A stretch of DNA of 64,000 nucleotides, taken from contig NZ_JADEXS020000001.1 of NCBI RefSeq assembly GCF_015207005.2, positions 3,286,001 to 3,350,000 of the forward strand, written 5' to 3'. The DNA is from Desmonostoc muscorum LEGE 12446. Its GTDB lineage: Bacteria; Cyanobacteriota; Cyanobacteriia; Cyanobacteriales; Nostocaceae. A program made the translations under genes and the position numbers. Shown in pieces: positions 17,655 to 26,284 of this stretch (position 1 is its first letter; every line of letters begins with the position of its first letter). Under the pieces are notes generated by a model, which worked only from the letters and a program-made list of their open reading frames with translations, was not told where the DNA came from and did no database searches.

Positions 17655-20048
17655 GTGGAAAAACTCTACTGGCTAGACCAAATTAAACTACAAGACCGCA
17701 CCAAAGTAGGTGACAAAGCGTTTTACTTAAGCAGAATTATCCAACGTGGCTATCCGGTGGTGCCTGGTTTTGTCGTTTCGGCAGAAGTTTTGCGGCAATT
17801 CCTAGAAAATCTTAACAGTTCAGAGTCATTAGTTGCTGATTTACCTCACTCTTCGTTACATCTAGATGTAAGTAATTGGCGTCAACTTCAGCAGGTGGCT
17901 GGCCGACTGCGTGAAGAAATTTTGACTGCAACTGTGCCACAGCAGTGGGTGAGTAGAATTTTCACAGCAGCAAAAGAATGGCAAACTAACTGTTTGATTT
18001 TTCGACCTAGTTTGTCAGTAGCAAATACCACGCCAGTTCCAGTAAATATATCTGGGTTACTGGAGTCAGTATTTTGCCATTGCCAAGAGGAAGCGATCGC
18101 TCTGGCATTAAAACGTACCTGGAGTCAAATATTTCGTGCCAGAAGTTTATTGTATTGGCAGCACACAGGAATTAACCTGCAACAAATTAATCTAGGAATT
18201 TTGGTGCAACCTGTAGAAAATGCGATCGCCAGTGGTTTGCTAAAAGCCAACCCCTCTGGGTGGGAAATTGAAGCCGCTTGGGGATTAGGAATTGCCATCG
18301 CTCAAGGCGAAGTATTGCCAGATGTCTACTACATTCAAAATGAAACTGGGGTTATCCTGGAGCAACAGCTCGGCAATAAAATGCTGGCTTATGATGTTGA
18401 TGATGCTTCCTCTACAACTTTTTCCCAACTTCTGACGGACTCAGCCCTAACACCAGAGAAAACTTGTCTGATTACTTACGTACTTCAGGAAGCCCAACAA
18501 AAACAGTATGCTTTACAACCAGAATACGTACAACAAATAATTGGTCTGGGAACTCAATTAATAACTGAACTAGGTAAAACCTTTACCATTAAATGGACTA
18601 TCGCTAGCACAACCACATCTAGCAAGCTCTATTTAACCCAAGTGAGTACTCCCAAATCTGTAATTCCCCACTCACACTTCATCAGGGGACTTGCAGCCTC
18701 AGGAGGACGTACTGTGGCAAATGCTTTAGTAATGATGAATTCCCAGCAAAAACCCGAACAAATCCCAAAAGGAGTAATTTTAGTAGTACCAACAATTACA
18801 CCTGATTGGTTACCATTATTGCAACAAGTTGCTGGTATTATCACTGAACAAGGAGGACTAACCAGCCACGCTGCAATTCTGGCCAGAGAATTAGGTATAG
18901 CAGCAGTAGTGAACGCAACATCAGCTACAAGCTTAATTCAAACTGGCGAACGGCTGTTGCTTGATGGCGACAGAGGAGAAGTTTATCGGATCAAAGGAGA
19001 AGTCAGAGATGAGGGAGATAAGGGAGATGGGGGAGATAAGGGAGAGCGAGGAGTAAATACCCCCTCATCTCCCTCATCCCCCTCATCCTCCTCATACCCC
19101 TCATCCCCCTCATCCCCCTTTGCTCTACCTATGATTGCTACCAAACTGCTGGTTAATTTGAGTCAGTCCAGCCTGATAGAGCAGGTAAAAAGCTTGCCTG
19201 TGGATGGAGTAGGATTGTTGCGTTCAGAATTGATGGTACTCAATATATTAGATGGGCAACATCCTCATAGTTGGATTTTAGGCGGGCGTCAAGCAGAATT
19301 GTTAGAGCGTTGGTCTGACCAAATTATGCAGTTTGCTCGGGCTTTTGCGCCAAGACCAGTTTTTTATCGTTCTTTAGATTGGCGATCGCCAGATTTGCCT
19401 TCATTGAGTGATAGTTTACAATCTTCTTCACAATCGATGCTAGGTGAACGCGGCACCTTCAGCTATGTACGAAATCCGATTGTGTTTGAGTTGGAACTGA
19501 AAGCCTTAGCAAGCGTACAGCAATCTGGCTATAGCAATATCCATTTGCTGCTACCTTTTGTTCGGACTGTGGAAGAATTCGTCTTTTGTCGGCACAAAGT
19601 TGAGCAAGCTCTTTTAACCCAGGTAGCAGAATTTGAATTGTGGATCATGGCAGAAGTGCCAAGCGTACTGTTTTTATTGCCAGAATACGTCAAAGCAGGC
19701 GTAGCCGGAATTTCCATTGGTACAAATGACCTGACCCAATTATTACTCGGAGTAGATCGAGAACAAGGACAGCTAGCAAAAGTATTTAATGAACGTCATC
19801 CAGCAGTTATGAGTGCGATCGCTCAACTCATCCAGATGGCTAAAAATGCTGGCATCCCTTGTTCAATCTGCGGTCAAGCACCAGCCCTTTATCCGGAAAT
19901 TATCGATCGGTTAGTGGAATGGGGCATAACTTCCATTTCCGTCGAACCCGAAGCGATCGAGCGGACATATCAGGCGATCGCACGTGCTGAACAACGGCTA
20001 ATTTTAGCAGCAGCGCGACGTGAATTAAAAGAGAAAACATCTCAATGA
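17655..20048 (+). CDS. PEP synthase/PPDK-like protein with repeat insertion
   Basis: A 797-residue protein with the three-part layout of phosphoenolpyruvate synthase: a PPDK N-terminal ATP-grasp-like domain (WLDQIKLQDRTKVGDKAFYLSRI...), a swivelling phosphohistidine domain with GGLTSHAAILARELGIAAVV (about residues 400-419), and a PEP/pyruvate-binding barrel with GLLRSELMVL, GTNDLTQLLLGVDR and CSICGQAP. The expected ATP-site motif of the N-terminal domain (RSSATxEDxxxxSFAGQ) is degenerate (RPSLSVANTTPVPVNISGLLE), so ATP use is doubtful; the other two domains keep their key His, Asp and Cys. Residues about 449-491 are a low-complexity insert made by a repeat (19003-19125). It starts with GTG and overlaps the next ORF by ATGA. 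It may be a PEP synthase, or a related phosphotransferase. Confidence 0.8.
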   Translation: MEKLYWLDQIKLQDRTKVGDKAFYLSRIIQRGYPVVPGFVVSAEVLRQFLENLNSSESLVADLPHSSLHLDVSNWRQLQQVAGRLREEILTATVPQQWVSRIFTAAKEWQTNCLIFRPSLSVANTTPVPVNISGLLESVFCHCQEEAIALALKRTWSQIFRARSLLYWQHTGINLQQINLGILVQPVENAIASGLLKANPSGWEIEAAWGLGIAIAQGEVLPDVYYIQNETGVILEQQLGNKMLAYDVDDASSTTFSQLLTDSALTPEKTCLITYVLQEAQQKQYALQPEYVQQIIGLGTQLITELGKTFTIKWTIASTTTSSKLYLTQVSTPKSVIPHSHFIRGLAASGGRTVANALVMMNSQQKPEQIPKGVILVVPTITPDWLPLLQQVAGIITEQGGLTSHAAILARELGIAAVVNATSATSLIQTGERLLLDGDRGEVYRIKGEVRDEGDKGDGGDKGERGVNTPSSPSSPSSSSYPSSPSSPFALPMIATKLLVNLSQSSLIEQVKSLPVDGVGLLRSELMVLNILDGQHPHSWILGGRQAELLERWSDQIMQFARAFAPRPVFYRSLDWRSPDLPSLSDSLQSSSQSMLGERGTFSYVRNPIVFELELKALASVQQSGYSNIHLLLPFVRTVEEFVFCRHKVEQALLTQVAEFELWIMAEVPSVLFLLPEYVKAGVAGISIGTNDLTQLLLGVDREQGQLAKVFNERHPAVMSAIAQLIQMAKNAGIPCSICGQAPALYPEIIDRLVEWGITSISVEPEAIERTYQAIARAEQRLILAAARRELKEKTSQ
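19003..19125. repeat. In-frame GGGAGAT/CTCATCCC hairpin repeat inside the PEP-synthase-like gene
   Basis: GGGAGATAAG/GGGAGATGG units are followed by complementary CCCTCATCT/CCCTCATCC units, forming a long hairpin. It is read as a Gly/Asp/Lys-rich run and then a Ser/Pro-rich run between the phosphohistidine and PEP-binding domains. The same kind of heptamer/nonamer repeat usually sits between genes. Confidence 0.85.
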
Positions 20049-20383
20049 AAATACTCAAAAGCATCGAAATAATTTTTTTGTTTTTATGTATACCAACTTT
20101 TATATTAGGAATAATCTACTTTCACGAAGATATTTTCATGAGATTATTTGGTGAGCCTTTGACATCATCTTTAACCCAACCAGTTCGTCAATTTACAACA
20201 ATATATTTGATATTTTTATGTTGGAGTTTGCTCTCGATTCCCATTGGTTTAGAATTAACAGTTATCAAAATTTTAAAAAAATATTGGTTTTCATCACTAA
20301 TTTTGTTAATAGCAACAATTCTCAACGGTATGTTAGTAATTGACTTTCTGACAGCTTGGTATCAAATCAGTCGTGGCTGGTAA
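20045..20383 (+). CDS. Small three-helix membrane protein
   Basis: A 112-residue protein whose ATG overlaps the stop of the PEP-synthase-like gene (ATGA), so the two are very likely co-translated. It has hydrophobic segments at about residues 5-25, 50-68 and 82-104 and little else. I do not recognise a family. The coupling suggests a membrane partner of the preceding protein, but this is inference only. Confidence 0.7.
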   Translation: MKILKSIEIIFLFLCIPTFILGIIYFHEDIFMRLFGEPLTSSLTQPVRQFTTIYLIFLCWSLLSIPIGLELTVIKILKKYWFSSLILLIATILNGMLVIDFLTAWYQISRGW

Positions 20384-21088
20384 TAAGTAGGCCAACTTAG
20401 TTAAATAATCTTCAGGTGATATATTCCCGTCTTCTTTTATAAGTCAGCTTAGATATTCTAGCGATGCCTTCTCTTTCAGAGACGCTACCGCGAACGGCAA
20501 AGCTGGGCTAACCCCGCATTTCTCACAAGCTTGAGATCAGATGTGCAGAGGGGCAGAGGGGAAAGAACAAGACACATTGAACTCTCCTCTGCTCCCCTGC
20601 TCCCCTGCTCCCCACTCCCCACTCCCAACTCCCTGTTTTCAAGGCAGGTCTATTAGTTAGCGCTAGTACAAACCATTCTGTAAAAATTGGGCATCTCCAG
20701 AAGATACTAAAATCAAGCAGATAACTTCTTTGTTGCAAAATAAAAACTGGATGATGTTAATAGCTAGTTCGAGCGAGCAGATTTTTTAGAAATTCATCTC
20801 TTTCAGGACTTACGCACACGTAACGGAAAATCGAACCGCAGAGGACGCAGAGGGCACGGAGAAATAAGAGTTTCAGAGAGTTTTTGCGTAAGTCCTATCT
20901 TTAATATAAATCAATCATTTTCTATCACCAGTTGGTGGATAATTTCTGTTAATCCAAATTGATTGTGCCAATGGGGAATCAACTTTTTAATTCTCATCAA
21001 ATCTTCATCTACTTGAACTGTAGTTCATTTTTTATAGGAAGTTTGAGGGGAACACTAAAATCAATCGGGTTGAGCAAGGTAGTTACCA
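20384..21088. other. Repeat-rich intergenic region
   Basis: No gene. It contains a GAGACGCTACCGCGAACGGC-type repeat at about 20480, a CCCCTGCT/CCCCACT heptamer block at about 20583-20635 with a partial complement at 20543-20565, a short MITE (20805-20896), and the promoter region of the EAL-GAF-GGDEF gene. Confidence 0.6.
20805..20896. mobile_element. AGGACTTACGCA MITE, copy C (92 bp, deleted form)
   Basis: AGGACTTACGCA at the left and TGCGTAAGTCCT at the right enclose only about 68 bases, with CGCAGAGGACGCAGAGGGCA inside. It has the same ends as the copies at 14935, 33786 and 52573 but a different, shorter interior. Confidence 0.65.
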
Positions 21089-23302
21089 ATGAGCCAAAGC
21101 TGTCCTATCTCCAATACTTGTGCTTGTTATAATATTCGCTGCCAAACTGGGGAAGCAGGCAGACTTTTTCTCTGGTTCCCCGTTTCACATACCCTGACAA
21201 AAGTCACCTCATACCTACAGCAATTAGGCGTTGAGTATGAGCTGATGCACCAGCGACCAGGCCTGAGTTTGAACTGTAAACCTGGACAGGCTCAAGAAAT
21301 TGCCCTTAACTTGGCTCAGTTCCTTGCACCAAGAGAATTAAGAGAGACCCAAGTCCTTTTGATTCAAGGTGCTATCCAACCTCAACTCCAAGATTTTAGT
21401 GATATTGCCTCATTGCAACGGTTTATTAAGTTCAGTCAGTCCGACTGGTTAGTGGAAATGTTGGCAAGGGAACGATTTACCACTCACTTTCAACCGATTG
21501 TCTCGATTCAGGATACATCGGAGATTTATGGATATGAATCGTTGTTGCGGGGGTTGGATGAACAAGGCAATTTAGTACCACCGGAATCAATCCTGGAGTT
21601 AGCAAGCGAAGCTGGACTTTTACCCCAACTCGACCGACTTGCTCGCCTCAACACAATCAAGCAATTTACCCGTCATCAAGTGAGTGGGCGGATTTTCATC
21701 AATTTTTCACCAACTGCGCTTTATGACCCTGTTTATTGCCTACGCAGTACGGTAGAAGCAATTGATCGAGCAGGCATTGAACATGAACGGGTTGTCTTTG
21801 AAGTCGTGGAATCAGACAATCCTCAAGATTTAGCCCACCTCAAAGCTGTGATTCAATACTACCGCGATACTGGGTTTTTAGTTGCTCTTGATGACCTTGG
21901 TTCTGGGTATTCCAGCCTGAACTTGCTGCATCAGTTACGGCCAGATTTTATCAAGTTAGATATGCAGTTAATTCGAGATGTGCATCAAGACTTGTATAAA
22001 GCCTCGATTACTGAAAAGCTTCTAGAAATTACTCAAAAGTTAAATATCCAAACCGTCGCCGAAGGAATTGAGTGCATTGAAGAACTGAACTGGCTGCGAG
22101 AACGAGGCGCAACCTTCGCTCAAGGCTATTTGATTGCCAGACCAACTGCTGTGCCTAGCACTACAACCCCTAACTTTGATGTGCTGACGTTAACTGTAGC
22201 ATCGCCATCTCGTAAGCAAATTGAGCAGCGCGTCCAACAGCAAAGTCAGTTCGAGCGAATTGTCGCGGCTGTCACCCAGCGCATTCGCCAATCCTTGCAG
22301 TTAGATGAAATTTTGCAAACCACGGCAGACGAGGTAAGACAACTGTTTGATGTAGACCGAGTAGTGATTTATCAGTTTAAGCCAGACTGGAGTGGGTTAG
22401 TTGCAGTAGAGTCTTTAGCGCAAGGGTGCATGTCCATTCTGGGATTTCATGTGATGGACACATGCTTTCAATCTACCCGTGCAAATTACTACCAACAAGG
22501 CAATAGTAGAGCGATCGAAGACATTGAAACTGGTGGACTATCGCCGTGTCATGTTGAACTGCTGCGGAGTTTGCAAATCCGGGCGAACCTTGTGGTGCCT
22601 ATCTTGCAGCAAAAGCGTTTGTGGGGACTATTGATTGCTCACCAATGTTCTAACACTAGGGTATGGGAGCAATCGGAGATTAATTTGTTTAAGCAGCTAG
22701 CAAGCCAAGCTGCGATCGCCATTCAGCAATCAGAACTTTACCACCAATTACAACAAGCAAACCAAGAATTACAGCGCCTTGCTTCTTCGGATGGTCTAAC
22801 CCAAGTCGCAAATCGCCGCTGCTTTGATGACACCTTCAACGCCGAATGGCAACGATTGGCACGAGAGCAAGCCTCACTATCTTTGATTTTATGTGATGTC
22901 GATTACTTTAAACTTTATAACGATACTCACGGACATCTCGCAGGAGATGATGCACTCAGACACGTTGCCAAAGCAATCTCTCAGACAGTTAAACATCCTG
23001 CTGATTTAGTTGCTCGGTATGGTGGAGAAGAGTTTGCAGTCATTTTACCGAATACTGATGTCGAAGAAGCCATTGCAGTTGCCAGAGAAATCCAGACTAA
23101 TATTAGGGCATTACAACTGCCTCATCTCAATTCTCAAGTTAGTCAATTCATTACCCTCAGTCTTGGCGTAGCAACAATCACTCCTCATAGTCAATCATCT
23201 CCCGCAACCTTAATTGCTGCTGCTGACCAAGGACTCTATCAGGCAAAAGCACAAGGGAGAAATTGTGTGGTCAAGATAGACTGTGAAAATGGTCAAGCTT
23301 AA
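21089..23302 (+). CDS. EAL-GAF-GGDEF cyclic-di-GMP signalling protein
   Basis: A 737-residue soluble protein. Residues 1-110 form an unassigned N-terminal region with four cysteines at 5, 11, 13 and 18. An EAL domain follows (about 125-355) with E150 (ESL in place of EAL), N205, E238, the DD pair at 268-269, K289, E325 and Q346, so phosphodiesterase activity is expected. A GAF domain lies at about 388-545. A GGDEF domain (about 560-732) has YGGEEF, the active diguanylate cyclase signature, while the inhibitory RxxD site five residues upstream reads HPAD and is lost. The order EAL-GAF-GGDEF is the reverse of the common GGDEF-EAL layout. It could switch c-di-GMP both ways in response to the GAF or Cys region. 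No operon partner. Confidence 0.92.
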   Translation: MSQSCPISNTCACYNIRCQTGEAGRLFLWFPVSHTLTKVTSYLQQLGVEYELMHQRPGLSLNCKPGQAQEIALNLAQFLAPRELRETQVLLIQGAIQPQLQDFSDIASLQRFIKFSQSDWLVEMLARERFTTHFQPIVSIQDTSEIYGYESLLRGLDEQGNLVPPESILELASEAGLLPQLDRLARLNTIKQFTRHQVSGRIFINFSPTALYDPVYCLRSTVEAIDRAGIEHERVVFEVVESDNPQDLAHLKAVIQYYRDTGFLVALDDLGSGYSSLNLLHQLRPDFIKLDMQLIRDVHQDLYKASITEKLLEITQKLNIQTVAEGIECIEELNWLRERGATFAQGYLIARPTAVPSTTTPNFDVLTLTVASPSRKQIEQRVQQQSQFERIVAAVTQRIRQSLQLDEILQTTADEVRQLFDVDRVVIYQFKPDWSGLVAVESLAQGCMSILGFHVMDTCFQSTRANYYQQGNSRAIEDIETGGLSPCHVELLRSLQIRANLVVPILQQKRLWGLLIAHQCSNTRVWEQSEINLFKQLASQAAIAIQQSELYHQLQQANQELQRLASSDGLTQVANRRCFDDTFNAEWQRLAREQASLSLILCDVDYFKLYNDTHGHLAGDDALRHVAKAISQTVKHPADLVARYGGEEFAVILPNTDVEEAIAVAREIQTNIRALQLPHLNSQVSQFITLSLGVATITPHSQSSPATLIAAADQGLYQAKAQGRNCVVKIDCENGQA

Positions 23303-23352
23303 GGGAGTAGGGAGTAGGGAGTAGGGAATAGGGAATAGGGAATAGGCAATAG
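23303..23352. repeat. GGGAGTA/GGGAATA heptamer array
   Basis: About seven direct heptamer units directly after the stop codon of the EAL-GAF-GGDEF gene; a standard Nostocales short tandem repeat. Confidence 0.85.
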
Positions 23353-23465
23353 ATTTTTTTCACGAATTATTTAGGGCTGGTATAAGACATTAACTGATTG
23401 TAAAATCTTCAAATCAACAGGCTTTCAAGCCTGTTGCCGATTGCCTGCTAGAAAAAACCACAAAA

Positions 23466-24662
23466 TCAAAATCTGAAAATTGCTGCTACTGATGCACCAT
23501 TTGGCATTTTTTCTGGTTCCACAGTGTACACTTGTCCACCATTTAAAAGCGTATGAATGGCAGCAAAATCTAATAAATCTTGGTCTTCCGGTTCTGGTTT
23601 TGGGTGTAAATCTACAGCCATTGTTTCCGGATCAAATTTCCCCCAAATCTGCTGTCCTACTGGCACAAACAAATAATCAACTCTTTGGTAATAAGCAGCT
23701 GAAATTATTTCGTTGAGATTACTAGAAGCTTTACCAGTTCCTTCACCAGCTAGTTGTTGATAAAGTTCCATTACTTGCTTTTGATGTTGATGAAACAAAG
23801 GTTCAACAATGTGCCAAGCTTGGTCTTGTAATTCTTCCGGCTTGATGAATTCCGGATTACCTGTAAGGGGTTCTTCCACCAAATGATTGTAAGTATTTGC
23901 TTGTTGATAAATCGGGAAAAGATATTCAACCCCAGCCAAAACTAAAGGTGCTTTTTGCTCACGTAATTTTTCATGTAATGCTGTATCAACAGCGTAACAA
24001 AATTGGAGAATATCTTCCTGATGCTTATCTCTGTCGGGACTTCCTTGCCCGTGAAATGTACCTGGGTGTGAAGAAGCATTGGCAGCTCCCCTTTTAGATG
24101 TGCCGATTCGGTGCTGCACCCCTTTTTGAATTTCATCTTCTAAGAGAGTTTCATCTAAACTCTTGGGCATATTTTCGACTTCTATTTGGTCGAGGCTGTA
24201 GCGAGTTCCCTCAAAAAACTTGACATCGTTTTGGCTAAGGGCGAGGACATAGAAGCTACCGTCATTATTGAGCAAATGTAGCAGCGGTTTCAAGTGAAAG
24301 CGATCGCTCACAACCACCAATTCTGGAAACTCCATTGGCAGTTGGTAGTAGCGAAACACTTGCGGAGAAATAAATATTACTAGCCCGTGGTCTTGGTGTT
24401 CCCAGAACTCACTCGTATCCAGTTCCATCGCTGGCTGGAGAAGATTTAGGGCTTCAGTACGGCGAATTGGGTAGACGCCTTGCGGCTTGTCGCTAGACAT
24501 CGCATCCAAGCGTTCCTCAGCTTCACGGATTAAATTTTTGAACCGAATGGGGTTTTGTCGAACCTCTGGCCCCGCTTTTTGCATCGGCATATACAGAGAA
24601 ATACATGGGGATTGAGAATTTTCTGCTATAGTTTTGAGTTCATCAATAGATAATAGATTCAT
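23466..24662 (-). CDS. Bacterial archaeo-eukaryotic release factor family (baeRF3-like) protein
   Basis: A protein of about 398 residues starting MNLLSIDELKTIAENSQSPCISLYMPM. It has the blocks VVSDRFHLKPLLHLLNNDGSFYVLALSQNDVKFFEG and APLVLAGVEYLFPIYQQAN, which fit the baeRF family of eRF1/Pelota-related proteins, in which a central RNase-H-like/eL30-like region is kept. Their role is thought to be in ribosome-linked stress or rescue and is not established. The ATG at 24662 is favoured by GGAG eight bases upstream; an in-frame TTG lies nine bases further out. It is a single gene. Confidence 0.7.
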   Translation of the reverse strand: MNLLSIDELKTIAENSQSPCISLYMPMQKAGPEVRQNPIRFKNLIREAEERLDAMSSDKPQGVYPIRRTEALNLLQPAMELDTSEFWEHQDHGLVIFISPQVFRYYQLPMEFPELVVVSDRFHLKPLLHLLNNDGSFYVLALSQNDVKFFEGTRYSLDQIEVENMPKSLDETLLEDEIQKGVQHRIGTSKRGAANASSHPGTFHGQGSPDRDKHQEDILQFCYAVDTALHEKLREQKAPLVLAGVEYLFPIYQQANTYNHLVEEPLTGNPEFIKPEELQDQAWHIVEPLFHQHQKQVMELYQQLAGEGTGKASSNLNEIISAAYYQRVDYLFVPVGQQIWGKFDPETMAVDLHPKPEPEDQDLLDFAAIHTLLNGGQVYTVEPEKMPNGASVAAIFRF

Positions 24663-25113
24663 ATTGTTCAACTCCGATCTCAGTCAATAAAAACTAAACA
24701 ACCTAGATTCATTTCAAATCTGACCTTGTAAAGCTGCATCTTTCTTTTGATACGGAATTAGCTAGCGTGTATACCCTTCTTTAGATGGAAAAAAATAGTA
24801 CTTCTGAGTTGATTGGAATACGCCGATTTATTAGGGAGTTAGAAAAAGTTACAGATGTAGTGGTAGTGAATTGATAAAATTGAGCGATCGCTTCTGTTTA
24901 AAACTCAGTTTATAGATGTGCGATGTCTGATGAAAAGCCGATGCAGCGTCTACCCTCAACAATGTAATAGCAATGTCAGGCAGTGGGTGATTCAATGTAT
25001 CGCAGGTTGAACAAATAAATTTTTGTTGCGACAAACCTACACCTACCCATTCAGCTAGCGTTCCGTTTGCGAAACGTTATCTAGGAAAGGAAAGGGAGGT
25101 GTAGGTACTTGAC
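24663..25113. other. Intergenic region, no gene seen
   Basis: About 450 bases between two minus-strand genes. It includes a GGTGTAGGT-type inverted pair at about 25037-25047 and 25095-25106 around GCGTTCCGTTTGCGAAACGTT. I see no credible ORF or RNA gene. Confidence 0.45.
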
Positions 25114-25776
25114 TTATCCAGCGTTGTGAGTGTTAGGATTTGCTGATTGTGTTTTGATAGGATATCCATTTTTGGGTTGCACAACAAAACCCAAAGTTAC
25201 TCGTTTCATAATCCAGTACAGTGCCACAAGTATCACAAAAGTAATAGCGATAATTACCAATGGCTGTTTACCAAGAATTTCCTCAACACCTTTGGTCAAT
25301 ACAGCATCGGGTTGAGTCACAAAATCCCAACTGTTGAAACGTAAGAAACGCCCCCAATAAATACCAACAGCACAGAGAGCATGGGTAATCAATTCAAGCC
25401 GCCAAATCCATTCACTCTTGCCGATGCGATGTAAGTAGTAACCCCAATTGATTAACGATATTACATAAGCTTGAAATCCAGATAAAATTACTAGTAGATA
25501 CACAGGAATTAGTACTAAAGTAATCATCCAGACGGATTGAATTGTGCGGATATCATCTATCAAATGAATGACATCGGTCAACAAATATGGTGCATTCGGT
25601 AAGAATGCGTAGAAAACTAAGAATCCTAGCCACCAGAGCCAAGTACCACCACGCTTAATGCGAAATAGCCATACACTCAAAGCTAAAGGTATAAAAGCCA
25701 GAAATAAATTCCAAGTCATCCAACTCATATTAATTCGTAAGACCTGTACAACTCTGGCTATCAATTCTTCTTTCAT
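25114..25776 (-). CDS. DUF1361 membrane protein
   Basis: A 220-residue protein with six or seven hydrophobic helices. It contains WWLGFLVFYAFLPNAPYLLTDVIHL, the hallmark of DUF1361, and GIYWGRFLRFNSWDF. The function of this family is unknown; it is found in many Gram-positive bacteria and cyanobacteria. It starts MKEELIARVVQVLRINMSWMTWN; an internal ATG at codon 17 is an alternative start. It has no operon partner. Confidence 0.85.
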   Translation of the reverse strand: MKEELIARVVQVLRINMSWMTWNLFLAFIPLALSVWLFRIKRGGTWLWWLGFLVFYAFLPNAPYLLTDVIHLIDDIRTIQSVWMITLVLIPVYLLVILSGFQAYVISLINWGYYLHRIGKSEWIWRLELITHALCAVGIYWGRFLRFNSWDFVTQPDAVLTKGVEEILGKQPLVIIAITFVILVALYWIMKRVTLGFVVQPKNGYPIKTQSANPNTHNAG

Positions 25777-26284
25777 AGGTGCTAACTCAGAAGACGTTTA
25801 ATTGATCTAAATTTACTTTGTAGTGTTAATGCGATCGACTGATAAAGTTTCTGTAATCCCAAGAAAGGGGATTGGGGATTGGGGATTGGGGATTGGGAAA
25901 TAGTATTTTTAATGTTATTACCTAGTCCGTAGTCCTTATTCCATTTTAGTCAATCGGCTTAAGCCACTAGTATAGCCAGAAAATCATCGGGGTAAAATCT
26001 ACCACAGAAAGGAAGTCTGACCTGCAAAACGCTACAGAATAGCTTAGGGGGACTTTTTGAATTGGAATACTTAGTCTGTCCTAGCTATTATATTGATTTC
26101 ATTGTGTGGTGTTAGAGTTCCAGAAGTACCCTAAAGTTTTTTGTAAAAAGATTTATCTGAGGATGGGGAATAGGGAATGGGGAGTGGAGTGGGGAAAGGT
26201 TTTTTGGTTATAAATTTTTCTTCCCTACTCCCCACTCCCCTCAAAATGAAAGTTACGGAAAGATGTGCAAATTGGTATAAATAT
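25777..26284. other. Intergenic region with heptamer repeats
   Basis: Five GGGGATT units at about 25866-25900, and at about 26163-26240 a GGGGAATGGGGAGTGG block with its complement CCCTACTCCCCACTCCCC, able to form a hairpin. No gene seen. Confidence 0.6.
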
